Positions 1 through 5,872 of a DNA stretch of 5,872 nt are shown one piece after another; the stretch's first letter is position 1, and every line of letters begins with the position of its first letter. The position numbers and the translations under genes are program-made. Source of the stretch: Desulfobacteraceae bacterium (GTDB taxonomy: Bacteria; Desulfobacterota; Desulfobacteria; Desulfobacterales; Desulfobacteraceae). The stretch is from contig JAGLLQ010000245.1 in NCBI GenBank assembly GCA_023140455.1, positions 1 through 5,872 on the forward strand. The letters are read 5' to 3'. Below the pieces are notes generated by a model. It was not told where the DNA came from. It saw only the letters and a program-made list of their open reading frames with translations, and did not search any database.

Positions 1-1797
1 ATTTTCACTCTCTATTTCATTTAAGTAAGGAACATTCTGTGTTGACACATGAGTATGAATAGCAGAACGTCCAACTACAAGGCGGAATTTACCGTCTTCA
101 GGCAGAGGAATCGGTTCATATTTCGGGAAAGATTCAAATCCGGCATCTTCCAGAAGTGATGATTTAAATTCAATCTTTTTTGACGGGGTTTTAAATGGAA
201 TATTATCTCTGTCCCAGAAAATCTGGTCAGGACCATAGGCAACAAACCCTTTCTTTTCAAAATCTTCCATTGTAAAGCCAGTGCCTTCAAGCTGCCACTC
301 GACCAGGTCTTCCATAGTTTCATATGGGAAGTAGTCACCAATACCAAGTTTTTCACCAAGTTTTTTCAAAATTATAGCCCCATCCAGAGTATCGTATCTA
401 GGTTCCACTGCTTTTTTTCTCAAAAACATCTGGGGTTTGAGACCATTCATCTGCTGGATACAATCGGTTCTTTCAAGATAGGTGGATTCCGGCAGGATCA
501 CATCTGAATACCAGGCAATGTCTGAATAGTTGATATCAATGGTTACAAGAAGATCAAGTTTATCCAATGCTCTTTTTGTCTGGTTTGTATCAGGAATCGA
601 CATTAGTGGGTCAAGACGATAGGCAATCAGTGCTTTAATAGGATAAGGGTCTTCATTTAAGATCGCATAGGGCAGGATTTGTCCAACCCCATGACTGGCA
701 TCAGGAAGTGGGAAGTCTTTAGTGCCGACTTTATCAAATCTTGGCACATCAATTTTTGGGAAATCCTGGCTGACAAGCTTTCTGGCTGCTTTTCCTCCAA
801 CTTCTCCCGGTCCCTTTTTAAAGAATATGCCGCCTTTTGCTTCCACACTGCCCATAAGGGCATTAAGCATCAGTATGGATCTTCTCATATATATTTCATT
901 AGTATGATTTGCCCCTCTGTATCCATAATGGAAAATTATAGAGGGTTTATCTTTGCTGACTTCTCTTGCAAGGCTGATAATTTCGTCTGCTGAAATTCCG
1001 GTCTCTTTTTCCGCCCATTCAGGTGTATATGTTTCAACAAAATCCTGAAGTTCACTCAATCCATGAACCCATTTATCAACAAATTCTGCATCATAAAGCC
1101 TTTCCTTTAAAATTACATGTATCAGAGCATAATTTAAAGCAAGGTCGGTTCCCGGTCTGATCATCCAGTACCGGTGGGCTTTTGAAGCCGTAATGTTTAC
1201 CCTTGGATCAATGTAAGTAACCTTTGCACCATTTTCCATTGCTTTCATAAGGGTGTTAACTTCCTTTACAGCCAGAGATTCAAAAATGTTTCTGCCGTAG
1301 AGAACAATGTGTTTGGTATTCCCATAATTAATTCCTATTTGACCATCAGTATATCCGAACAAAGAACGACAGGCAGTATTGACCGAGCCTTTGCAAAGTG
1401 CATCATGGGTAAAATGGTTTGGAGATTTTATTGCTTTTAAAAAGGTTTTACTCACATGGGTTGCAAGTTGGGCTCTTTCACAGAGTGCAACACTGTGTCC
1501 CCCATTTTTATCAATGATTTCCTTTAGCTGGGTTCCGACATAATCAATTGCCTCCTCCCATGAAGCCTTTCTCCAGTTTCCAGAGCCCCGTTCGCCAACT
1601 CTGATAAGTGGTGATTGCAGTCTTTGATCATCGTAAAGCAAGGATATTCCGGCTGACCCTCTTGGGCAGAGACTGCCATCTATACCTGCGACATGTTGAT
1701 TTCCTTCTATCCAGTCTACATGCCCGTCCTTAACCTTAACCTTAATAGGACATCTGACAGAACACATGAAACATAAACTGAAAACATCTTTATTCAT
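1..1797 (-). CDS. Molybdopterin/[4Fe-4S] oxidoreductase catalytic subunit, PhsA/PsrA-like (3' end outside window)
   Basis: The minus-strand frame from the ATG at 1797 stays open for 599 codons to the window edge. It encodes a DMSO-reductase-superfamily enzyme that moves electrons between an Fe-S cluster and a bis-pterin Mo (or W) centre. The [4Fe-4S] motif is near the N-terminus: C9-x2-C12-x3-C16-x27-C44, followed by PRG. C135, in THDALCKGS, sits where thiosulfate/polysulfide reductases carry the Mo-ligating Cys. Other family signatures are YGRNIFES (167-174), YIDPR, the RPGTDLALNYA pterin-binding segment, and GRSAIHTHVSTQN at the start of the C-terminal dinucleotide-binding domain, where the window ends. 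PhsA-type proteins are usually about 750 residues, so roughly a fifth is missing. An in-frame TAA lies two codons upstream (1801-1803), fixing the start and excluding a Tat signal peptide. Electron-transfer subunits probably follow to the left. The substrate is uncertain: thiosulfate, polysulfide and tetrathionate are favoured, arsenate is possible, and a cytoplasmic role is not excluded. Confidence 0.94.
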   Translation of the reverse strand, partial: MNKDVFSLCFMCSVRCPIKVKVKDGHVDWIEGNQHVAGIDGSLCPRGSAGISLLYDDQRLQSPLIRVGERGSGNWRKASWEEAIDYVGTQLKEIIDKNGGHSVALCERAQLATHVSKTFLKAIKSPNHFTHDALCKGSVNTACRSLFGYTDGQIGINYGNTKHIVLYGRNIFESLAVKEVNTLMKAMENGAKVTYIDPRVNITASKAHRYWMIRPGTDLALNYALIHVILKERLYDAEFVDKWVHGLSELQDFVETYTPEWAEKETGISADEIISLAREVSKDKPSIIFHYGYRGANHTNEIYMRRSILMLNALMGSVEAKGGIFFKKGPGEVGGKAARKLVSQDFPKIDVPRFDKVGTKDFPLPDASHGVGQILPYAILNEDPYPIKALIAYRLDPLMSIPDTNQTKRALDKLDLLVTIDINYSDIAWYSDVILPESTYLERTDCIQQMNGLKPQMFLRKKAVEPRYDTLDGAIILKKLGEKLGIGDYFPYETMEDLVEWQLEGTGFTMEDFEKKGFVAYGPDQIFWDRDNIPFKTPSKKIEFKSSLLEDAGFESFPKYEPIPLPEDGKFRLVVGRSAIHTHVSTQNVPYLNEIESEN

Positions 1798-1806
1798 AAT
1801 TTATTG

Positions 1807-1813
1807 CCTCCTT
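1807..1813 (-). promoter_or_regulatory. Shine-Dalgarno of the molybdoenzyme gene
   Basis: The minus strand reads AAGGAGG, a near-ideal ribosome binding site, 9 nt before the ATG at 1797. With the in-frame TAA at 1801-1803 it settles the start codon. Confidence 0.9.
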
Positions 1814-1852
1814 TAGCAACTTATATTTCTTCGCAATTCCGCACATCTACTT

Positions 1853-1868
1853 AGCCATAAGTGTGCCA
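1853..1868 (-). promoter_or_regulatory. Candidate sigma-54 (-24/-12) promoter for the molybdoenzyme gene
   Basis: The minus strand reads TGGCACACTTATGGCT. It matches the sigma-54 consensus TGGCAC-R-N4-TTGC-W at all defined positions but one (TG instead of TT before GC). GG and GC are separated by the required 10 nt. Transcription would start near 1842, giving a 5' leader of about 45 nt that contains the strong Shine-Dalgarno. If real, expression needs an enhancer-binding activator, which fits the sensor kinase encoded divergently. The weak sigma-70-like boxes further upstream fit less well. Confidence 0.6.
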
Positions 1869-1891
1869 TTTGAATTATTTATTAAAAAAAT

Positions 1892-1907
1892 CCTTAATTT
1901 TTTAAGG
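1892..1907. repeat. Short inverted repeat upstream of the molybdoenzyme promoter
   Basis: CCTTAA and TTAAGG (perfect 6-bp arms) are separated by TTTT. The repeat lies 24 bp upstream of the candidate sigma-54 -24 element. Its place between divergent genes argues against a terminator. It may be a binding site, but arms this short and AT-rich can arise by chance. Confidence 0.4.
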
Positions 1908-2068
1908 TAACTATCTAAAATTACACATATTTTTTTTGTCAGAGCGAATATTTAAATTTATCCTCAATTGTTTTCATTATTTTTTATCCTGATCTTTTCA
2001 AAGAACGGAAACCCTATAATTCAGAGGATATTATTAGTTTTCAGCGATAAGGTGATATAAAAACTTTG

Positions 2069-2105
2069 CGCAATAAAAATACTGCACTGCATTTTTTTTA
2101 TTGCG
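2069..2105. repeat. 11-bp perfect inverted repeat (hairpin)
   Basis: CGCAATAAAAA (2069-2079) is exactly complementary to TTTTTATTGCG (2095-2105), with a 15-nt loop that contains a tandem ACTGC repeat. The left arm overlaps the perfect palindrome TTGCGCAA (2066-2073). The right arm runs into further TTGC copies at 2107 and 2115. It lies 227-263 bp upstream of the predicted start of the molybdoenzyme transcript, a distance possible for an enhancer site of a sigma-54 activator. A terminator role is unlikely because no upstream gene needs one. Confidence 0.55.
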
Positions 2106-2309
2106 GTTGCGACGTTGCTGGAGGTGAAAAGGCATTTCTTTATCCTTCTGAATAAGGTTTTACCTGCCTCATATCTTTTGCGAATATTTCAGTATACCAT
2201 ATTTTAAGCAGATTACAACATAAACAAAAGGGCATCTGAATATTTGCCTATAAGCCAATCTTAAACCAACACATAACATGTTTTGATACATTGGCATAAC
2301 CCATGTCTA

Positions 2310-2397
2310 AGTCCGGTTATCTTTTCCTCCACCGCTTAAACATTTTTTAAAAGACAAAAAAATAATAAGCGAATGCTTCGGAAAAGGTAACCGAACT
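2310..2397 (+). repeat. Strong internal hairpin within the long inverted repeat
   Basis: Segment 2310-2327 pairs with 2380-2397: 16 of 18 positions are exactly complementary and 17 of 18 pair if G-U is allowed. Further in, CGCTTA (2333-2338) pairs with TAAGCG (2366-2371), and T-rich and A-rich runs near the tip (2343-2348, 2356-2361) can extend the stem. This stem uses the same left strand that pairs with the right arm (2493-2520), so the two pairings exclude each other. Confidence 0.7.
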
Positions 2398-2526
2398 CTG
2401 GCACTATTCAGTCAGGCAATTTAACAGTTTGTATAATAATTCAGTAATAAATTTTAATGGCGCTGAATATTCTGCTGATATCAATGCTTATCAAGCGGTG
2501 AAAAGAAAGGTAATCAGATTCAGGCA
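2383..2526 (+). repeat. Two direct copies of a 21-bp unit (third copy inverted)
   Basis: The 21-bp segments at 2383-2403 and 2506-2526 share 16 positions; four of the five differences are transitions. The shared core is AAAGGTAA-Y-C/A-R-R-A-Y-TC-W-GGCA. A third copy lies on the minus strand within 2304-2325. The three copies are what create both the long inverted repeat and the internal hairpin. Confidence 0.65.
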
Positions 2527-2666
2527 TGGGTTATGTCAATATAATAAAGCATGTAGTTGTTTCGATGTTGTTACCGGCGAGTATTCAGAGGTCATTTAAA
2601 CAGGAGTCATATTATTTATAATTTTATGTAAACAACCGATTACGATATTACTTGTTGAGTGCTATC

Positions 2667-2696
2667 TTGACATTGTAAATATTACAATATATTGTA
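2667..2696 (+). promoter_or_regulatory. Candidate sigma-70 promoter overlaid by palindromic operator half-sites
   Basis: A perfect TTGACA at 2667-2672 is followed after 17 bp by TATTGT (2690-2695), a 4-of-6 match to the -10 consensus. The start point would be near 2702, about 150 nt before the sensor-kinase ATG. Three alternating half-sites overlap it: ATTGTA at 2672-2677, TACAAT at 2683-2688 and ATTGTA at 2691-2696. The first pair belongs to a palindrome with 7-bp arms (2672-2688), and the second pair forms a perfect 14-bp palindrome (2683-2696). A repressor binding here would block the polymerase. The -10 box is weak and the region AT-rich, so the promoter call is moderate. Confidence 0.5.
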
Positions 2697-2786
2697 TTAA
2701 AAGAGTGGTTATTCTCAAATTATATATATAAATATTTGGTGGCTTTAATTCTACGAGTTAAATTTTGGTAAAATCGTAAAGAGTTG

Positions 2787-2804
2787 TAACATATTCATAT
2801 GTTA
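2787..2804 (+). promoter_or_regulatory. 18-bp palindrome in the sensor-kinase leader
   Basis: TAACATAT and ATATGTTA (perfect 8-bp arms) flank TC, ending 46 bp before the sensor-kinase start codon. It may be an operator site, or a short hairpin in the 5' leader. No T-run follows, so it is not a terminator. Confidence 0.45.
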
Positions 2805-2850
2805 TCTCATGCAGTGTGAAAATATGAGGTTGAGCAATAAGGGATAGGTT

Positions 2851-5742
2851 ATGATTAAAAAAAGTATCATCCTATTTTTTTTGACACTTTTATTTTATGT
2901 TGAGATTTTTGGGGTTTCGTGGGCAAAGAATGATCAGGTTAAAATCGGTGTGCTTGCAAAAAGAGGCCCTGAGATTTGTCTGAAAAAATGGGGTCCCACA
3001 GCTGAGTACCTGTCGAATAAAATACCGGGAAAGATATTTGTTATTGTACCCATCTCCTTTGAAGAAATATACACTTTTGTTGAAAACGGGAAAGTTGATT
3101 TTATCCTTGCCAACTCTTCATTCTACGTGGAGTTGGAGCACTGGTACGGCGCAAATAGGATCGCAACATTAAAAAATATGCGTATCGAAGGCGCTTATAC
3201 TGAATTTGCTGGTGTAATTTTCTGTAAGGCAAACCGGGCAGACCTTTTGCAATTGACAGATATTGAAGGGAAATCGTTCATGGCTGTTAAGGAGACCTCC
3301 TTTGGGGGGTGGCGGATGGCCTGGAGGGAGTTTAAAGCGCTTGGGCTTGATCCGTACCAGAATTTTAAATCACTTAGCTTCGGGGGTACCCATGACGCTG
3401 TTGTCTATGCGGTGAGAGACGGTATTGTTGATGCCGGAACCGTGAGAACTGATACACTTGAACGGATGCAGGCTGAAGGGAAAATTAATATTAAAGACCT
3501 ATGCGTGATTCATCAACATGGCGGAAAAAAGGTAACCTTGCCTTTTCTCCATTCAACACGGGCATATCCGGAATGGCCAATGGCGAGAGTCAGGCATACC
3601 TCTGATGCGCTTGCTCAAAAGGTGGCCATCGCTCTTCTTGAAATGCCGGCGGAATCCGATGCTGCAAAAGCCGGACAATGTGCCGGCTGGACAATTCCTT
3701 TAAATTATCAATCAGTGCATGAGTGCTTAAAAGAATTAAAAATTGGCCCTTACAAGGACCTTGGGAAAATAACTCTTTCAGATGTTATTCGTAATTATTG
3801 GCATTGGCTTCTGGGCTTTCTGACTTTGTTTTTTGTCATGACAGGATTCACAGCAGTGATTCTTAAATTAAACAGAAATATAAATATATCCCGTCGGAAA
3901 CTGGAGTCAGAAGTTGAGGAACGAAAAAAAGCGGAAAAGGCAGTAAAGGAAAATGAAAAGCGTATAAGGACAATGCTGGATACGGTAAACGCCGGCATTC
4001 TGGTAATAGACCCCGAAACCCGTATGATTGTGGAAGTCAACCCTGCTGCAGTGGAAATGATTGGTTCTTCCCGGACAGATATTGTGGGAAAGCAGTGTCA
4101 TAAACACATTTGTCAGTCAGAAGCTGGTCAATGTCCTATCATGGATTTGGGTCAGACCATTGATAATTCAGAACGTCTTTTACTGAAAGCAGACGGCAGT
4201 CAGTTATTGATCCTGAAAACTGTGGCGCCTGTTATATTATCCGGAAAAAAATATTTGCTTGAAAGCTTTGTGGATATTACTGAACGTAAGCGGATAGAGA
4301 ACGCGCTTCAGGAAGCTAAAGATAGCGCTGAGGCAGCCAACCTTGCCAAAAGCGAATTTTTAGCTAATATGAGCCATGAACTGCGTACTCCCTTAAATGC
4401 AATTTTAGGCTTTAGTCATCTTATGTGGCGTGATTCTACTATTTCCGAAAGCCTTAAAGAAAACCTGCAGATTATCAACCGCAGTGGCGAGCATTTGCTG
4501 CATCTGATCAACGATGTACTGGATATGTCCAAAATTGAGGCCGGGCGTATGCCCTTGAGTCGGGAAAACTTTGACCTCCATCGAGCTCTTATTGTTATTG
4601 AAGAGATGATTCGCTCAATGGCCGGAGGCAAAGGATTGCAATTAATCATAAACCGCTCAATTGATCTCCCTCAATATATTCGGACTGACAAGTCCAAACT
4701 GCACCAGGTGCTGCTTAATCTTTTGGGCAATGCTGTTAAATTTACTGTGCAGGGTTCTGTGACTTTGAGCATTCGTTGTCTGCCATATGTTGTCAGTAAT
4801 GATACAAAAGAACAAACAATTGATTCTAAACAACTGACATTGCATTTTGAAATACATGACACTGGTCCGGGTATTTCTCCGGAAGGGATTGAACAAATAT
4901 TTGATCCCTTTGCACAGGAACGAAGTAGCAAGATGCCCAGTGAAGGTACAGGACTGGGTTTGGCTATCAGTCGCGAGTTTGTTCAGATGATGGGCGGCGA
5001 TATCAATGTCAAAAGTGATATGGGAAAAGGTTCTGTTTTTTCGTTTAATATCCAGGTAGAATCAGGGGATAAAGTTGAAATTGAAGTTGAAGAGCATACC
5101 CACCAAGTGATCGGTTTAGAGCCGAATCAGCCAGACTACTATATTCTGGTGGTTGAGGACAATTTGGAAAACCGTACATTGATGTGCAGTTTGCTCAGAT
5201 CGGTTGGCTTTGAGGTTCAGGAGGCAGTCAATGGGCAGGAGGCTATTGAACAATATGAAAAGAGGCAGCCGGATTTCATTTGGATGGATATACGAATGCC
5301 AGTAATGGATGGATATGAAGCTACGCAAGCGATAAGGAATTTCGAAAACACAAAATTAAAAGCTAAAACCCCGATAGTCGCTTTGACTGCGCATGCTTTT
5401 GAAAAAGAAAGGGAGGTTATCCTGGCAGCAGGCTGCGACGATTTTGTTCGGAAACCTTTTCAGGAAGTCCAAATTTTTAACACTATGGCCAAGCATATAG
5501 GGGCCCGATATATCTATGAAGAAGGTGAAAAGGAATTTATCAAGGAGACATTGACTTCTGAGGATCTGGCACAACTCCCGGATGATTTGCTCAAAGAACT
5601 GAAACGGGCCATACTAAATCTTGATATGGAATTGATTCAGCTCAGTATAGAACATGTCCACGAGGTGAATGCCTCCCTGGCTGAAGGGCTTACCGATTTA
5701 ACAAGAGATTTTCAATACGATAAGATACTGGCTCTGATTTGA
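2851..5742 (+). CDS. Hybrid sensor histidine kinase with periplasmic PhnD-like domain (TtrS-like)
   Basis: This 963-residue inner-membrane kinase should sense a periplasmic ligand and start a phosphorelay. Residues 1-25 are a signal peptide (MIKK, hydrophobic core, SWA cleavage site). Residues about 28-295 form a PhnD/phosphonate-type solute-binding domain ([60 protein letters not shown]) with Cys at 43, 125, 218, 277 and 292. A transmembrane helix spans about 319-341, then a charged linker helix. PAS is about 371-487 and carries C416, H417, H419, C421 and C428. HisKA contains SHELRTP with H509. HATPase shows N627, D670 (DTGPG) and GTGLGL at 699-704. The receiver has E769/D770, phosphoacceptor D813, T846 and K868. 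A helical tail (about 895-963) lacks a clear HPt His motif. All catalytic residues are present. AAGGG at 2839-2843, 7 nt upstream, supports the start. PhnD-like sensing domains occur in tetrathionate/thiosulfate sensors (TtrS) and arsenic-locus regulators (AioX/ArxX); the divergent molybdoenzyme fits either. The ligand is inferred. Confidence 0.96.
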   Translation: MIKKSIILFFLTLLFYVEIFGVSWAKNDQVKIGVLAKRGPEICLKKWGPTAEYLSNKIPGKIFVIVPISFEEIYTFVENGKVDFILANSSFYVELEHWYGANRIATLKNMRIEGAYTEFAGVIFCKANRADLLQLTDIEGKSFMAVKETSFGGWRMAWREFKALGLDPYQNFKSLSFGGTHDAVVYAVRDGIVDAGTVRTDTLERMQAEGKINIKDLCVIHQHGGKKVTLPFLHSTRAYPEWPMARVRHTSDALAQKVAIALLEMPAESDAAKAGQCAGWTIPLNYQSVHECLKELKIGPYKDLGKITLSDVIRNYWHWLLGFLTLFFVMTGFTAVILKLNRNINISRRKLESEVEERKKAEKAVKENEKRIRTMLDTVNAGILVIDPETRMIVEVNPAAVEMIGSSRTDIVGKQCHKHICQSEAGQCPIMDLGQTIDNSERLLLKADGSQLLILKTVAPVILSGKKYLLESFVDITERKRIENALQEAKDSAEAANLAKSEFLANMSHELRTPLNAILGFSHLMWRDSTISESLKENLQIINRSGEHLLHLINDVLDMSKIEAGRMPLSRENFDLHRALIVIEEMIRSMAGGKGLQLIINRSIDLPQYIRTDKSKLHQVLLNLLGNAVKFTVQGSVTLSIRCLPYVVSNDTKEQTIDSKQLTLHFEIHDTGPGISPEGIEQIFDPFAQERSSKMPSEGTGLGLAISREFVQMMGGDINVKSDMGKGSVFSFNIQVESGDKVEIEVEEHTHQVIGLEPNQPDYYILVVEDNLENRTLMCSLLRSVGFEVQEAVNGQEAIEQYEKRQPDFIWMDIRMPVMDGYEATQAIRNFENTKLKAKTPIVALTAHAFEKEREVILAAGCDDFVRKPFQEVQIFNTMAKHIGARYIYEEGEKEFIKETLTSEDLAQLPDDLLKELKRAILNLDMELIQLSIEHVHEVNASLAEGLTDLTRDFQYDKILALI

Positions 5743-5812
5743 GATTTGAAATATGGATTGTAAGTGGGATTGCCCCATGAGCATATAATTATGTAACAGA
5801 AAGAGGACAGGC

Positions 5813-5872
5813 ATGAACAGCAATGAAAGTCACTCGAATAATGAGGACAGAACAAAAGGAGATATCCTGATT
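5813..5872 (+). CDS. Start of a probable response regulator or receiver-containing protein (partial)
   Basis: An ATG at 5813 opens a frame of 20 codons to the window edge, reading MNSNESHSNNEDRTKGDILI. GAGG at 5803-5806, 6 nt upstream, is a good Shine-Dalgarno. After a polar lead, GDILI is what commonly precedes the acidic VDD of receiver domains, so the next residues are predicted to be VDD-like. It follows the hybrid kinase by 70 bp on the same strand with no terminator visible, so co-transcription is likely. It would be a natural phosphorelay partner. The receiver call rests on very few residues; a hybrid kinase or GGDEF/HD-GYP regulator with an N-terminal receiver would begin the same way. 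Confidence 0.6.
   Translation, partial: MNSNESHSNNEDRTKGDILI

Larger units (their letters stand above)
2227..2597. repeat. Long imperfect inverted repeat (arms of about 100 nt), possible structured RNA or degenerate mobile element
   Basis: Three blocks in the left arm are complementary, in order, to blocks in the right arm. 2227-2248 pairs with 2576-2597 (17 of 22 exact). 2277-2313 pairs with 2517-2553 (29 of 37 exact, 34 of 37 when G-U pairs in a plus-strand RNA count). CACCGCTT (2330-2337) pairs with AAGCGGTG (2493-2500). The loop between the arms is about 155 nt. Most arm differences keep pairing as G-U on the plus strand, which hints at an RNA transcribed rightwards. The element contains no coding frame. 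It could be a structured RNA, a MITE-like relic, or a set of duplicated protein-binding sites; the sequence does not decide. Confidence 0.75.
1798..2850. other. Large divergent intergenic region without a credible gene
   Basis: The 1053 bp between the divergent start codons are very AT-rich and contain no open frame of useful length with family features in either direction. Only very short ATG-initiated frames exist, for example a 33-codon minus-strand frame starting near 2134. The region holds the promoter elements of both genes, several palindromes, and the long inverted-repeat element at 2227-2597. Its size is well beyond what two promoters need. Confidence 0.8.

Noticed and set aside
657..993. 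Open frames on both strands inside 657-993
   Set aside because: They overlap the molybdoenzyme reading frame, which shows clear family motifs throughout; these are out-of-frame shadows.
1913..1942. Sigma-70-like boxes on the minus strand (CTGACA at 1937-1942 with TTTAGA/TTAGAT downstream)
   Set aside because: The -10 matches only 3 of 6 positions, and the sigma-54 match closer to the gene is much stronger.
2033..2134. 33-codon minus-strand frame starting with MPFHLQQRRNRNKK, preceded by an AAGGA-like sequence
   Set aside because: It runs through the hairpin at 2069-2105, has a low-complexity basic composition and no recognisable family; better explained as a chance frame.
2627..2660. Repeated GATTAC/ATATTAC and CAAC...GTTG patterns, considered as a CRISPR-like or iteron array
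   Set aside because: Too short, irregular and few; explained by AT-rich composition.
2809..2847. Twelve-residue upstream frame (ATG at 2809, TAG at 2845-2847) ending 3 nt before the sensor-kinase ATG, a possible leader peptide
   Set aside because: It has no convincing Shine-Dalgarno of its own and no attenuation-like codon run; a frame this short is expected by chance.
3795..5574. Several minus-strand frames of 66-86 codons across the sensor-kinase gene
   Set aside because: All are antisense to the continuous kinase frame with intact catalytic motifs, and none shows domain features.
5743..5812. Possible terminator between the kinase and the next gene (TGGG-ATTGC-CCCA near 5764)
   Set aside because: The stem is only four pairs with no following T-run, so read-through into the next gene is more likely.

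Overview
The window comes from an AT-rich bacterium, most likely an anaerobic, respiring member of the Desulfobacterota (inferred from gene style and from the Cys-containing PAS type, not proven). It holds two complete or near-complete genes transcribed away from each other, a 1.05 kb non-coding region between them, and the first 20 codons of a third gene.

Positions 1-1797 (minus strand) encode the first 599 residues of a molybdopterin/[4Fe-4S] oxidoreductase of the DMSO-reductase superfamily, closest in feel to thiosulfate/polysulfide reductase catalytic subunits (PhsA/PsrA-like). It runs off the left edge before its C-terminal end. It has a strong Shine-Dalgarno sequence, a convincing sigma-54 (-24/-12) promoter match, and no Tat signal peptide.

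Positions 1798-2850 contain no credible gene but are rich in structure. There is a long imperfect inverted repeat (2227-2597) containing three related copies of one sequence unit, which can pair in two mutually exclusive ways. There are also several shorter palindromes, and a candidate sigma-70 promoter overlaid by alternating ATTGTA/TACAAT half-sites in front of the sensor gene.

Positions 2851-5742 (plus strand) encode a 963-residue membrane-bound hybrid histidine kinase. Its order is signal peptide, periplasmic PhnD-like substrate-binding domain, transmembrane helix, Cys/His-containing PAS, HisKA, HATPase, receiver, and a helical C-terminal tail. This resembles TtrS-type tetrathionate/thiosulfate sensors and the PhnD-like sensors of arsenic oxidoreductase loci, but in hybrid form. 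At 5813 a gene begins whose N-terminus looks like the start of a receiver domain.

The likely logic, by inference, is that the periplasmic domain senses a respiratory substrate, probably a sulfur or arsenic oxyanion. The phosphorelay would then continue to the downstream regulator and an activator that switches on the divergently transcribed molybdoenzyme operon, possibly through sigma-54. The substrate cannot be fixed from this window.
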